Source: Aspidapion aeneum (taxonomy: Eukaryota; Arthropoda; Insecta; Coleoptera; Brentidae). From it: 64,000 nt of DNA. This document shows positions 54,701-64,000 of this stretch, piece after piece. Position 1 is the first letter of the stretch; each line of letters begins with the position of its first letter. The notes beneath the pieces are model-generated. The model made no database searches, had not been told where the DNA came from, and was given only the letters and a program-made list of their open reading frames with translations. A program made the position numbers and the translations under genes. The stretch lies in the NCBI GenBank assembly GCA_963576565.1, contig OY755038.1:178969452-179033451 (forward strand). The letters run 5' to 3'.

Positions 54701-56921
54701 GCAGTCTCTCGACTTTAATATTCGCAGATTTTGGGAACTAGAATCAATTAAGTCAAAAACGTTTCTCTCACCCGAAGAAAAAAGATGTGAAGAGATTTTC
54801 CAAAAAACTACCACTAGAGATATTTCGGGCCGATTTACTGTAAATTTGCCTTTTCGTCACATTGACCCTCCTGACCTAGGAGACACATATTCAGTGGCCT
54901 ATCATCAATTTTTGTCTCTTAAATCTCGCTTAATAAAAAATTCAAATTTCTATAGTATGTACTCGGATTTTATGAGAGAATATCTCAAAAACGGGCACAT
55001 GTCTTTAATTCCAAAATCCGAACCTAGACCTCAGTTATGTTCTTATTTACCACATCACGGAGTCCTTCGTCTTGACAAATCAACGACTAAACTCCGGGTG
55101 GTTTTTAACCCCTCGATTAAGGGTTCGAAAGGCCTAAGCATGAACGAAACTCTTTTAATAGGACCAAAATTACAAGCCGATATTTCCGAAATTCTATTAA
55201 AATTCAGATTTTATTCTATCGTATTTTTGACTGATATAAAACAGCACTTTTTACAAATTCAAATCAATCCAATTCATCGGGACTACCAAAGGCTACTTTG
55301 GCGATTTGATCCCAACGAACCCCTGCAGGAATACAGGCTTAATACAGTGACGTTTGGTGTTAGTTCAAGTCCCTATTTAGCTATTAGAACTCTTAGAGAA
55401 CTAGCCATCCTGGAGGCTAAGAATTATCCTGAAGCATATCAGGTCCTTTTGAATAACATTTTCATGGACGATATTTGCTGTGGAGCTAACTCTCTAGAAG
55501 GTGCTTTATCACTTCAAAAGGATCTCATAGCGTTGCTTAAATTGGGGAAATTTGAATTAAGAAAATGGGCATCAAATAATCCGAAACTTCTTTCACATTT
55601 GTCGCCCGCTGATTGTCAGATCCCTGTTACCTTTGAAGACGATTCTTCAACATCGATTAAGGTGTTGGGCCTTCAGTGGCACCCTTCTACAGATACTTTT
55701 ACCTATTCTTGTACCCCTTGTGAAAAACCTTGCACCAAAAGGAATATTTTATCGGCTATCGCTAAAATTTGGGATCCTATAGGTTTCTTATCGCCTGTTT
55801 CATTTTTAGCCAAAGTGATTATGCAAAAACTTTGGTTATGCAAAACTGATTGGGATGAAATACCCCCCGATCCAATCAAAACTCTTTGGAATCAATTCAA
55901 TAATCAATTAACCACTCTTTCGAATCTTTGTATACCTAGACATATTTTTTCGAATAATATTCAACGATGTCAATTGCTAGGTTTCTGCGATGCATCCGAG
56001 CTAGGATACGTTTCTTGCGTATACGTTCGCGTCGAATTACCAAATAAAATTATCAAAACTGCTCTAGTCATGGGCAAGTCAAGGGTTGCTCCCTTACACA
56101 CTATTTCAATCCCACGTTTGGAACTACTTGGAGCTACTCTATTAGCTGATTTACTCGAACTAGTTATTCGCACCTATTCATCATTACTCGTAATCGATGA
56201 AATTCTTGCGTTCTCGGACTCACAGGTCACGCTTCATTGGGTCACATCTTCACCTCACAAGTGGAAGACCTTTGTGGCAAACCGCGTAAGTCGTATTCAA
56301 GAAACAATCCCCGAAGTCCCATGGTATCACATTACTACACTCGAGAACCCTGCCGACTGCGCTAGCAGAGGGTTGTCGCCCAATAACTTAATAAATCACC
56401 CTCTTTGGTTTCACGGCCCTCCATGGATTACCTTGCCCACTACGGAGTGGCAAATTCAAAGGTTTATAAATGAACGTTCTTTGGGAGTTCCAGACGAGGT
56501 TCTCAAAGAAGAAAAACCGGAAAATTCAGTGGTGCTGACGGCAGAAATTCAAAATCAAAACTTTTTTGATAGATTAATCGATAAAATATCCAATTTAAAT
56601 ACCATTCAAAAAATCATTTGTCATTTTCTAAGACTTATTCACAATCGAAAAACCTCAGTTGACCCTTTATCCGGCGTTTCTTCCGCTTTTGAACTACACA
56701 AGGCTCTACTTGTTTTAGTTAAAAGGGTCCAAGAAGAGTGTTTTTCGGATGTCATTCAAAAAATTCAAAATACTCAGCTATTACCTAAGCCGTTTCGCAA
56801 ACTCGCGCCCTTTTTGGCCGAATTGGGTTTCCTAAGAGTGGGCGGACGCTTACGGCATTCTCAACTCTCCTTTGAGGCAAAACATCCATTATTATTGCCG
56901 AAATCTCATAGATTAGATTAG
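54546..56921 (+). CDS. pol: BEL/Pao reverse transcriptase and RNase H (frame +1 to Gag)
   Basis: Real coding in this frame begins near 54623 with FGWVLMG, the conserved BEL junction after the protease. The earlier codons only overlap Gag, so the ATG at 54546 is not a true start. RT: motif A aspartate D230 (LTDIKQHF), TFGVSSSPYLA, and the catalytic FMDD at 306-309. RNase H: FCDAS with D482, RLELLG with E526, FSDSQ with D558, and NPADCASRG with D604, the full set of acidic residues. The final part begins the integrase N-terminal zinc domain and ends at a TAG (56919-56921). The following integrase frame is the same reading frame, so this stop interrupts a single polyprotein. It converts RNA into DNA inside cytoplasmic particles. 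Confidence 0.95.
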   Translation: MHNFTQKSSNQDEFQDLTAYPQLLRVFGWVLMGQTQNINISPQVNSYFTSCEQSLDFNIRRFWELESIKSKTFLSPEEKRCEEIFQKTTTRDISGRFTVNLPFRHIDPPDLGDTYSVAYHQFLSLKSRLIKNSNFYSMYSDFMREYLKNGHMSLIPKSEPRPQLCSYLPHHGVLRLDKSTTKLRVVFNPSIKGSKGLSMNETLLIGPKLQADISEILLKFRFYSIVFLTDIKQHFLQIQINPIHRDYQRLLWRFDPNEPLQEYRLNTVTFGVSSSPYLAIRTLRELAILEAKNYPEAYQVLLNNIFMDDICCGANSLEGALSLQKDLIALLKLGKFELRKWASNNPKLLSHLSPADCQIPVTFEDDSSTSIKVLGLQWHPSTDTFTYSCTPCEKPCTKRNILSAIAKIWDPIGFLSPVSFLAKVIMQKLWLCKTDWDEIPPDPIKTLWNQFNNQLTTLSNLCIPRHIFSNNIQRCQLLGFCDASELGYVSCVYVRVELPNKIIKTALVMGKSRVAPLHTISIPRLELLGATLLADLLELVIRTYSSLLVIDEILAFSDSQVTLHWVTSSPHKWKTFVANRVSRIQETIPEVPWYHITTLENPADCASRGLSPNNLINHPLWFHGPPWITLPTTEWQIQRFINERSLGVPDEVLKEEKPENSVVLTAEIQNQNFFDRLIDKISNLNTIQKIICHFLRLIHNRKTSVDPLSGVSSAFELHKALLVLVKRVQEECFSDVIQKIQNTQLLPKPFRKLAPFLAELGFLRVGGRLRHSQLSFEAKHPLLLPKSHRLD

Positions 56922-58031
56922 AGATTAACCCAATTGATCATTATTCAAACTCATAACGAAAATTTACATCCCGGAATAAACACAGTCCAATACTTAATTC
57001 GTCAAAAGTTTTGGATTATGTCATCACGTCGAGCTATTCAGAGGGTTTTATTGCAATGTATTCCCTGCTTTCGCTTAAAACCAAAACCGTATACTCCGTA
57101 CATGTCGGATTTACCTTCCTTTAGAACGTCACAATTAAAATGTTTTTCACACGTTTGCTTAGACTATGCAGGCCCAATCAAAACCTTTGTAGGTCAGAGA
57201 CGTCGTGGAGCCCAAGTTGGTAAATCATATATCGCAGTCTTTGTCGATACTTCTGTCAAGGCAATCCATATCGAGCTTGTTTCGGATTTAACCACAGAGG
57301 CGTGCATCGCTGCTTTACGACGCTTTGTCGCTAGACGTGGCACTTGTGTCCAAATCACAAGTGATAGAGGCTCAAACTTTGTTGGAGCTATTAAGGAGCT
57401 CCATAATCTTTCGAAATTAGCTTCTGAGAGCTTAAAAATCAAATGGTGTCTTAATAGTCCGGGAGCCCCCCACCTAAATGGTCTAGCAGAAGCAGGAGTC
57501 AAATCTATAAAATCACATTTGTATCGGGTCATCGGTGACCAGATACTAACCTTCGAAGAGCTCTATACTCTCCTCACCCAAATAGAGGCATTACTCAATT
57601 CTCGACCCCTTTGTGAGCAAAGCTCTGACCCAAACGATCTTACGTCTTTGACTCCGGGTCATTTCCTCACAATGGAACCCCTTAATTCGTGTCCTGATCC
57701 TGACCTTTCTACCCTTAAAGTTAATACCCTTAAGCGTTGGCAACTTATCCAACGAATTCATGCCGATTTCTGGAAGCGTTGGAAACTCGAGTACTTAAAT
57801 ACTTTACAACAGCGTTCTAAGTGGTCGGACCCTTCGGTTGAAATCAAGCTAGATACGCTTGTATTAATTAAGGATGAAACTAGGCCGCCATTACACTGGT
57901 TGCTGGGTAGAATAGTATCTGTACATCCTGGTCGGGATAATCACATTCGAGTTGCTACTGTTAAAACACAACACGGACTTTTCACTCGTCCCGTGGTCAA
58001 GTTGTGCCCACTACCTTTAGATGCGCACTAA
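56922..58031 (+). CDS. int: BEL/Pao integrase, after an in-frame TAG
   Basis: In the same frame as RT; the first ATG is at 56934. The zinc-binding H-H-C-C set is visible: THNENLH followed by CIPC (about residues 6-12 and 43-46 from the ATG). The catalytic core contains D77 (CLDYAGP), D144 (TSDRGSNF) and E186 (NGLAEAGVKS), so the DDE triad is complete. The C-terminal part has DTLVLIKDE, PLHWLLGRI and TRPVVKLCPL, the usual BEL ending. It joins the cDNA ends to host DNA, making the 5-bp duplication seen here. The TAG at 56919 lies in a tract where 'gatta' is repeated three times (56910-56927), so it probably arose by a small duplication that inserted extra codons. Confidence 0.95.
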   Translation, partial: RLTQLIIIQTHNENLHPGINTVQYLIRQKFWIMSSRRAIQRVLLQCIPCFRLKPKPYTPYMSDLPSFRTSQLKCFSHVCLDYAGPIKTFVGQRRRGAQVGKSYIAVFVDTSVKAIHIELVSDLTTEACIAALRRFVARRGTCVQITSDRGSNFVGAIKELHNLSKLASESLKIKWCLNSPGAPHLNGLAEAGVKSIKSHLYRVIGDQILTFEELYTLLTQIEALLNSRPLCEQSSDPNDLTSLTPGHFLTMEPLNSCPDPDLSTLKVNTLKRWQLIQRIHADFWKRWKLEYLNTLQQRSKWSDPSVEIKLDTLVLIKDETRPPLHWLLGRIVSVHPGRDNHIRVATVKTQHGLFTRPVVKLCPLPLDAH

Positions 58032-58198
58032 ACTCCCAAGCAACTTGTTTTGTTTCGTGTGTCGTTATCTAGAATATATATATATCTATAAACCTAAAAC
58101 GGATTTAATTACCTACCCTTTAAGGTTTTGAATTAACTTATATTTTTTTTATATAGCCATTTGTTTATTCAGTTAATCTCAATGTAAAACTTCGTTTT
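58032..58198 (+). other. BEL 3' untranslated region
   Basis: AT-rich and non-coding; leads to the polypurine tract. Confidence 0.7.
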
Positions 58199-58212
58199 AA
58201 GTGGGCGGAAAA
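58199..58212 (+). other. Candidate polypurine tract
   Basis: aagtgggcggaaaa, purine-rich apart from two bases, ends directly at the 3' LTR. That is where plus-strand synthesis is primed in LTR elements. Confidence 0.6.
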
Positions 58213-58698
58213 TGTTCGTGCAACTTTAATTTTAAATTCAAATTTTGCGCCAAATTCCCGTATTCGGAAAACCCACACAATTTCAATTTGATTGGCACAA
58301 GCAAAACGCCAGCGCCATCTACGAAAAATGAATCTGCGCAAAAAGGCGTAACCAAAAAAAGATTCGTCTGTCGTATTCTATCGAGATCACCACGCAGCAT
58401 GGTGATAAATTCTATTAACCAAAAAATCCAATAACATTCTTAGAAAATCAAACTAAACCATTACACAAACAAGTGATTCTAGTGTGGATCGACTGCAACG
58501 ACTGGGCCAGCGAGAGGAGCTCCTCTGGACGACGGAAACAACTGAAAAGGTGAGTGCCAATCCTCTATATTGTCTTTGTGTGGCTCGGAAAAATGAGTAT
58601 TTTTACATCGTCCTTTTAAGGATTTTTGCACCCAGATTTTATAAAACGACCAGCAGCGCTTACAGTCCCGCAGCTCTACCAACCTCAAAACATCAACA
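58213..58698 (+). repeat. BEL 3' LTR
   Basis: 486 bp, identical by eye to the 5' LTR except one base (58610). Followed by GGTAT, the right target duplication. Confidence 0.95.
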
Positions 58699-59748
58699 GG
58701 TATATATAGCTACTTTTTGGCCGTGTAGATCACGTATCTACCGGTGGCGCTAGCGTCGCTTTTACTGTCACTAAACAGTCCACTGAGTCACCTCGGTGGT
58801 ATAAAACGTATTCTGCGTATTAAAACCGCGTCGAAGCGGCCTCAGAAATTTGGCAACATTGCAGATTAGATTTTAGACGCTACGGGTTTCTTTGTTATAT
58901 GTAATTTGTACCTGCTTTTTTTACTCGTGGAATATCGAATAGAATTCTTAGAAACGAGTGCCTGAGTCTGATATTTTAAGAGGGGCTTTGTAAAGGATTA
59001 TTATTGTATTTTTTATCTTATTGAAATAATTTCACTAATTTTGCTAGTCTTCTTCCATTTTTTTGCTTATTCTGGCTGGTAGTTTTTAACGGTTTTATTT
59101 AACTTGACTTGATTGATTTTGTAATATAATAAATTTTTGCGACAGCTATTCAGACACTTTCCTATGGGCAAGACTTAAAATTAGTTAAGTAGTTTAGCCA
59201 TATAATATAACGTTTTGGTGCAAAATGTCCGAAGCTTGGCACAATTATAGAGCGATGCCTGCTCTCGCCGCTTTTTTAAAAAAATGGCGCACGAATTGTC
59301 TTTTTTTTAAATAACTTGGTTTTTGTACAAAGTTTGAAACAAAAATTATAGCTAACAAAATTTTATACGAAAATGTTAAACTGTGTTTTTTGTTAGACTA
59401 AAAACAAGGTTCAGAAGTATGATATTAACCATTTTTTCATTTTGGAATTTGTACAATTTGTTTTTTTGGTGGCCTTTAAATTAAAAGTTACTCATTTGTG
59501 AGAATGATTGAAATGACATGAAATAAAGATAGATAAATATTCTACAAAAATTATTAATCAGTTGCATGGGTAATATTCTTGGTAAGATACAAACCATAAA
59601 GTTTTAGGTCTACCCACATATATGTATTTCTATATTATATGCAAAATAAACTGAAATAATTAGGTCTTATCCAATTTTCTAAAAACTAAGTACCTAAGAT
59701 TTCATGAGCTATTTTGAAAAAAAAACCTGTATTATTTTTATAGGTTTC
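58699..59748 (+). repeat. Dispersed repeat R-B, copy 2, right part
   Basis: Continues copy 2 from 'ggtatatatagctactttt' and aligns with 45784-46850 to 'tataggttt'. A ~100-bp segment at 59520-59620 (around 'taaagatagataaatattc') has no counterpart in copy 1, so copy 2 holds a further small insertion or copy 1 a deletion. Confidence 0.9.
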
Positions 59749-59984
59749 GTTTATTAGGTTCGCGCGCCGTATACCATCTTTTCTTGAAACATTCCAGCCG
59801 ATATTTGACCTATCTAAAACTCTACTTCGAAATGAGCTACGAATCTCAAACTTTGCACAGTCGTAGATCTTCATGGAGTTAACAACCTTTCCAAGTTTCA
59901 TTGAATTCCATAAAGTAGTAAAGTAGTTACGAAATTTCAAAAAACGTCGAAATTGCCACTCACTCACTCACTCACTCACTCATG
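59749..59984. repeat. Lead-in of repeat T1 with (CACT)n tract
   Basis: 59757-59955 reads like the '...tttcgtaa..ttcaaaaaacgtcgaaatt' spacer followed by six to seven 'cact' repeats (59957-59982). This microsatellite is fused to the tandem array that follows. Confidence 0.7.
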
Positions 59985-60900
59985 TATAGATCATCAATAT
60001 TCTACTGTACTTCTAGACATGCTACAAAGCTGAAATTTGGCAGACTTATAGAAATTATTACGAAACCCCTGGAAAAAATCAAAAAACCCCAAAATTCTAA
60101 TTTACTCCCCTCCCCCAGACATGTAAATTTATGTAAAAGTAACATTGCCTACTTCCAGAAATGGCAGACTGAGAGGAGCTATGATGAAACTATAGAAAAA
60201 AAATTAAAAACCTCAAAATTATAATTTACTTTCCTCCCCTATAAATGTAAAGTAATGTAAAAATAACATTGCCCACTTCCGGACACGCTAGAGAGCTGAG
60301 CTTTCGAAGGTCGATAGTAACTATGATAAGACTATAGAAAAAAATAAAACACCCCAAAATTCTAATTTACTTCCCTCCCCTATACCTCCCCTATAAATGT
60401 AAAAGTGTGTAAAAGTAACATTGTCCACTTCCAGACAGCTCGAGAGCTGAGCATTGGAAGGCTAATAGGAACTATGATAAAACTATAAAAGAAAATTAAA
60501 AAACTCCAAAGTTTAATTAAGTTCCCTCCCCTATAAATGTAAAGTTATGTAAATTAGCATTGTCCACTTCTAGAAACGCTAAAGAGCTGAGCTTTGGAAG
60601 ACTATAGGAAAAAAATTAAAAACACCAAAATTTTAATTTACTTTCCTCCCTATAAATGTAAAGTTATGTAAAATTAACTTTGCCTACTTCCAGGGACACT
60701 AGAGAGCCGAGCTTTAGAAGGCTGATAGGAACTATGATAAAACCATAGGAAAATATAAAAAACCTCAACATTTTTAATATGCATTTCAAAAGTTTTGAAC
60801 AATATCCCGCATATTTTACTACTTTAAAACTTAAGTATTATCCAAATCCTTTAAACAAGCAGTAATCATTTAAAAAAAGGTATGTTGAAAATATAAGATA
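59985..60900 (+). repeat. Tandem repeat T1, copy 1, units of ~120-150 bp
   Basis: 'cacttcc' or 'tacttcc' recurs at about 60150, 60275, 60427, 60565 and 60686, each followed by 'gctagagagctgagcttt' and 'aggaactatgataaaacta', and by 'tcccctataaatgtaaagtt'. The array ends with a unique tail ('tattttactactttaaaac') that also ends copy 2. Non-coding. Confidence 0.9.
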
Positions 60901-61165
60901 GCAGGGGAATATTTTACTTTTTGTATCTCTTTTTTGGTCCAGAACACAAATTTTAATATGAATGTTTAATATAACGTCCTATAAAATTTTTAAAAACCAG
61001 AAGTATCTTTTAACAATAATTCTGCATATTTGCAACCAATTTCTTGTATGAAGTACAAAAGCGCTAAAATTGAAAAAACAACTTTTTCAAAAGAATTTAC
61101 AAGAAAAAGCACATTTCAAATATTGATCGAAGGAGTCTTTTACATTTCAGTGTATGCAAGTAAAA
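60901..61165. other. Short unassigned gap
   Basis: AT-rich, nothing recognised. Confidence 0.4.
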
Positions 61166-61546
61166 TAAATGGGTCCATGACGGATCTGATACCTTCCTAG
61201 CTAGCCTATTAGCACACTTTAAGTGAAGCCATGATATATTAGCCCTGAAAACAGTTTTTTGTAAATAACTCAGAAACTAAAGCTCCTATGAAGTTTTTGG
61301 TTATTACACAAATTATTAAGCAAAATGTAGCCTACTACAAAACGCATATTGATACGACGCTCCATTAGAAAGTTAGAATTTTGTTAATTTTTTAATTGTC
61401 AAAAAACTATCATTAGCGTTAATGGATTTTGACCAAAAACTAATCAGCTCTTTAGAGTGGCGAACACTATTTTACCTGAAAATTATATAAACATCAGTTC
61501 AGCGGTTTGGGAGCTATCGCGTTACGGACAGAAATAATATACACAT

Positions 61547-61586
<40 letters not shown>

Positions 61587-61670
61587 CTACACACACACAC
61601 ACAGACAGACATCACGACGATATTGCTAAAATAGGTCAAAATACACCCAAATATATTTTCGGCGTTATCT
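61166..61670 (+). repeat. Dispersed repeat DR1, copy 4 (most complete), with (CA)n expansion
   Basis: Aligned over its whole length with 8011-8410. At 61539-61613 the short 'tatacacactcagacag' of copy 2 is expanded into (CA)n. The second-half phrase 'tcagcggtttgggagctatc' is a frequent piece of insect dispersed repeats. Confidence 0.85.
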
Positions 61671-62544
61671 CAATTTTTTTTTTCGTCGAAAATAATACTA
61701 TTGCTTTGCGGGCTAGGAAGGTAAAAATACTTAAATATGGATAAAAGTGATTTTCATGTGTCAAATTACGTATGTTTTGCTTTACATCATAATAGCACCC
61801 ATTTAAAAAAAAATTGAATATTTTAAAGAAATGAATCCGGTTTTACCGTTTTACTTAGAAGTATGAATGGGCGTCCCCAGAGGGGGGGAGGGTCTCGTAG
61901 GCACGGCCCCCCCATGCCTAAGATTTTTTTAGAGATTTTCCACATATTTCCTGAATAAAAAGATTAAAGAGTATAAAATTCGCCATCAAGAGGCTTCGGG
62001 CCCACCCCAGAGGCCTCGCCCCCCCCCCCCCCCCCCAAGAGCTATCCCTTGGTACGCCACTGGAGTAGGTAGGTACTACAAACTTGACATACCAAAGTTG
62101 AATTTAAAAGTAAGTCGTCGATCAGCTGTCATCGTTTAATGTAAAATTATCAAAATATTGCTTGGTACTATTACTGCCTGGCAAGCGCGAATTTTGACCT
62201 AAATTTAGGGGGGGGGGGGGTAATGGTCGACGGAAAAAATATTTGTGCATTTATTTTTTAGAGGGGGGAATTACCCCGTTACCCTCCGCAAATTCGCGCT
62301 TTCTGCCTTGCTTCACTCCAATAAGTCTCTAATGTATTTTGTTACAAATTTAAACATGACTTGTACAGGTTGGGCCAATTTCGATGTTTTTTGGGGATTT
62401 TAGGTATTTCTAGCAGAGATAGATAAAAGCAAGTGGACTGAGATTGATTTTCGAGACGTTTTCAAATATCAAAGCCGATTTTTAATACATATGGCCGCGT
62501 TTGAACTACGAGGGGTTTAACTTTTTAATTGACGAAAATTTAAA
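61671..62544. repeat. DR2-related segment with poly-C and poly-G tracts
   Basis: C-run around 62019-62036 and G-run around 62207-62220. 62205-62235 ('ggggtaatggtcgac') matches DR2 inverted. The phrase 'ccaataagtctctaatg' at 62321-62337 is a near match to the Harbinger-type end, and 'attactgcctggcaagc' at 62168 recalls 'aaagccaggcagtgatag' of the 23152 MITE, so a damaged relative of that MITE is likely included. No gene. Confidence 0.55.
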
Positions 62545-63170
62545 TTTAACACGCTATAAAGCTGAAATGTGGCATACTGATAGAAATTGTGACCAAACCA
62601 TTGGAAAAAATCAAAAAACCCGAAAATTTCAATTTACTCCTCTCCCCCATACATGTAAAGTTATGTAAAAGTAACACTGCCCACTTCCAGAGGCGCTAGA
62701 AAGCTGAGCTATGTCAGACTGATAGAAAATATGAGAAAACTATAAAATAAAATTAAAAAACCCCAAATTATAATTAACTTCCCTCCCCTTTAAATGTAAC
62801 GTTATGTAAAAGTAACATTCTCCTCTTCCAGAAACGCTAGAGAGCTGAGCTTTGGAAGACTGATAGGAACTATGATAAAACTAAGTATAGTAAAAAATTT
62901 AAAAGCACCTAAATTTTAATTTACTTTCCTCCCCTATAAATGTAAAGTTATGTAAAAGTAGCATTGCCTGCTTCGAGGAACACTAGAGAGCTGAGCTTTA
63001 GAAGGCTGATAGGAACTATGATAAAATCATAGGAAAATATAAAAAAAAAACCTCAAAATTTGCAGGCATTGCAAAACTTTTGAATAATATTCCTCACATT
63101 TTACTACTTTAAAACTTAAATATTATCCAAATCCTTTAATAAAGGAGTGAAATCATAACTAAAACATTTC
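62545..63170 (+). repeat. Tandem repeat T1, copy 2
   Basis: About four units plus the same unique tail as copy 1 ('ttactactttaaaacttaaa', 'attatccaaatcctttaa'). The whole T1 block is therefore a mobile or duplicated unit, not just a local expansion. Confidence 0.85.
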
Positions 63171-63341
63171 ATGTAAAAAAAGCCAAGTACGCGAGAGTGG
63201 TGTTCCGTTAAAAGAATTGAGATAAAAGTAAAGCCAAGTTCTCCAATACAAATTTTAAAATGAAAGATTCTCACTAGTTTGGAAATGTTTTTGTAAACTT
63301 GGCTATTACGGCTGTAAATGACTCTTAGGCACAGTGCTAAA
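63171..63341. other. Short unassigned gap
   Basis: No feature recognised. Confidence 0.3.
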
Positions 63342-63580
63342 TTGGTCTCTCCTCAGTAAACACCATATTTCCTATTTCTTTTTCAGATACCGACATGATC
63401 ATTTCATTTCATGTTTATGCTCGGGCTGAATGAGGCCTAATGAGGCCGAAACGCTTCCCCGAGCTACCTTTACCTCTGAGGACTTGCCCGTAAAACTTTT
63501 TTGTTAAGACTTTTTACCTCGTGAAATTCCTTCAAATTTAAAAAAATCCAGGGCTTAGGCTGTCTTCTGGGAGCCGTGAA
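63342..63580 (+). repeat. Single unit of the 322-bp hammerhead repeat family
   Basis: Follows the array unit from 'ttggtctctcctcagtaaac' to 'tccagggctcaggctgt'-equivalent text with many differences. The 'cgtcgcgacgtc' part is missing. It is an older or different-subfamily solo copy. No PLE coding sequence is adjacent within the window. Confidence 0.85.
63419..63464 (+). ncRNA. Hammerhead-like motif with perfect stems I and II
   Basis: Stem I gctcggg pairs exactly with cccgagc (7 bp). The core is ctgaatga. Stem II ggcc/ggcc has loop taatga. GAAAC follows, then gcttc where the array units have gcgtc. Stems I and II are better paired than in the array, supporting the fold by compensating differences. 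The palindromic stem III is broken here by one change, so cleavage is doubtful. Confidence 0.75.
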
Positions 63581-64000
63581 ACTTTTTTGATAAAGAATGT
63601 CATTTACAAATTCTGACATCACGTCAACATTTGAGCCTTGTGATTGCTGGTGGTTATTATTAGATTAATAATATTCGCGTTGTGCTGTGGCGTGGGCAAA
63701 CACATCTTTCCTGTATATGGTTTTCCTGTTTTAAACGGCTTAACTAATTATTACAATTTCTTTCTTATTAATTTTTTTGTTACGGATAAATAATTTTTTT
63801 TTTAAATTTTGTCATATCAATCATGTCATAAACATTGCAAACCCAAAATATATAAATTAAGATAATGTATTATTTTTTTTTGCATTCCATAGAGTGTATT
63901 TTTGACAATTTCCTTTTAATGTTTATCGGATTTATGTGTAGAATTTTTGACAGTAAGTAAACCATTTTTCAACAAAAATTGTATTTAGGACTTTCACGCT
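63581..64000. other. Unassigned AT-rich window end
   Basis: A duplicated 'gtgaaacttttttg' near 63575 closes the hammerhead repeat. Beyond it nothing is recognised. Confidence 0.4.

Larger units (their letters stand above)
51535..58698 (+). mobile_element. Young BEL/Pao LTR retrotransposon, 7,164 bp
   Basis: Two 486-bp LTRs (51535-52020 and 58213-58698) start TG and end CA. They differ, on reading both, at a single base (51932 T against 58610 C). GGTAT lies immediately outside both (51530-51534 and 58699-58703). Between them are Gag-protease, RT-RNase H and integrase in BEL order. The host sequence is repeat R-B, and its uninterrupted copy at 45607-46850 shows the pre-insertion state. No envelope gene is seen. 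The near-identical LTRs mean the insertion is recent. Two small lesions break the polyprotein (see the genes). Confidence 0.97.

Noticed and set aside
51420..58753. Open frames within the LTRs on both strands
   Set aside because: Identical in both LTRs and incidental; LTRs are regulatory.

Overview
This window looks like intergenic, repeat-packed DNA from an arthropod, most likely an insect. It is AT-rich. It carries BEL/Pao, Penelope-like, non-LTR, PIF/Harbinger and MITE-type elements, TA-type microsatellites and many tandem and foldback repeats. I found no host protein-coding exon, tRNA or rRNA that I can support. Almost every open frame is a transposon gene, a transposon relic or a chance frame, so the window is best read as a stratigraphy of nested mobile elements. 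The species cannot be named from this sequence.

Left part (1-13.5 kb): a decayed Penelope-like element (PLE: RT and GIY-YIG remnant, 431-1300) is followed by a hammerhead-ribozyme-like motif (1370-1414). Then come a MITE with 115-bp inverted ends, a 129-bp minisatellite, a second hammerhead-like motif (3621-3667) and an antisense BEL/Pao Gag-protease relic (3721-4751). A second PLE (9230-10600), itself split by a 438-bp insertion, runs into five 322-bp tandem units (10585-12210), each carrying a hammerhead-like fold. A related single unit lies at 63342-63580.

Middle (13.8-35 kb): a 3.2-kb foldback element built of 'aaaatggcgg' subrepeats contains a 0.67-kb retroposon with a 14-bp target duplication. 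A 4.3-kb decayed PIF/Harbinger-like transposon (18077-22422) shares its ends with a 270-bp MITE at 23152-23421. A TTAA-flanked MITE follows. One LINE (29485-30210 plus 34521-35081) was split by a second LINE (30211-34520).

Right part (35-64 kb): a 7.1-kb span is bracketed by inverted ends and 5-bp repeats. It is followed by a palindromic 454-bp satellite, a foldback element and a young BEL/Pao retrotransposon (51535-58698). The BEL element has 486-bp LTRs differing at one base and a GGTAT target duplication. It sits inside a dispersed repeat whose uninterrupted paralogue is present 6 kb away. Its reading frame is broken only by one frameshift and one stop, each in a short repeated tract. Tandem ~120-150-bp arrays and more copies of dispersed repeats fill the end.

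The most interesting theme is the hammerhead-like motifs: nine occurrences of three structural types, several physically joined to Penelope RT remnants. One type has an extra core base conserved in all six copies.
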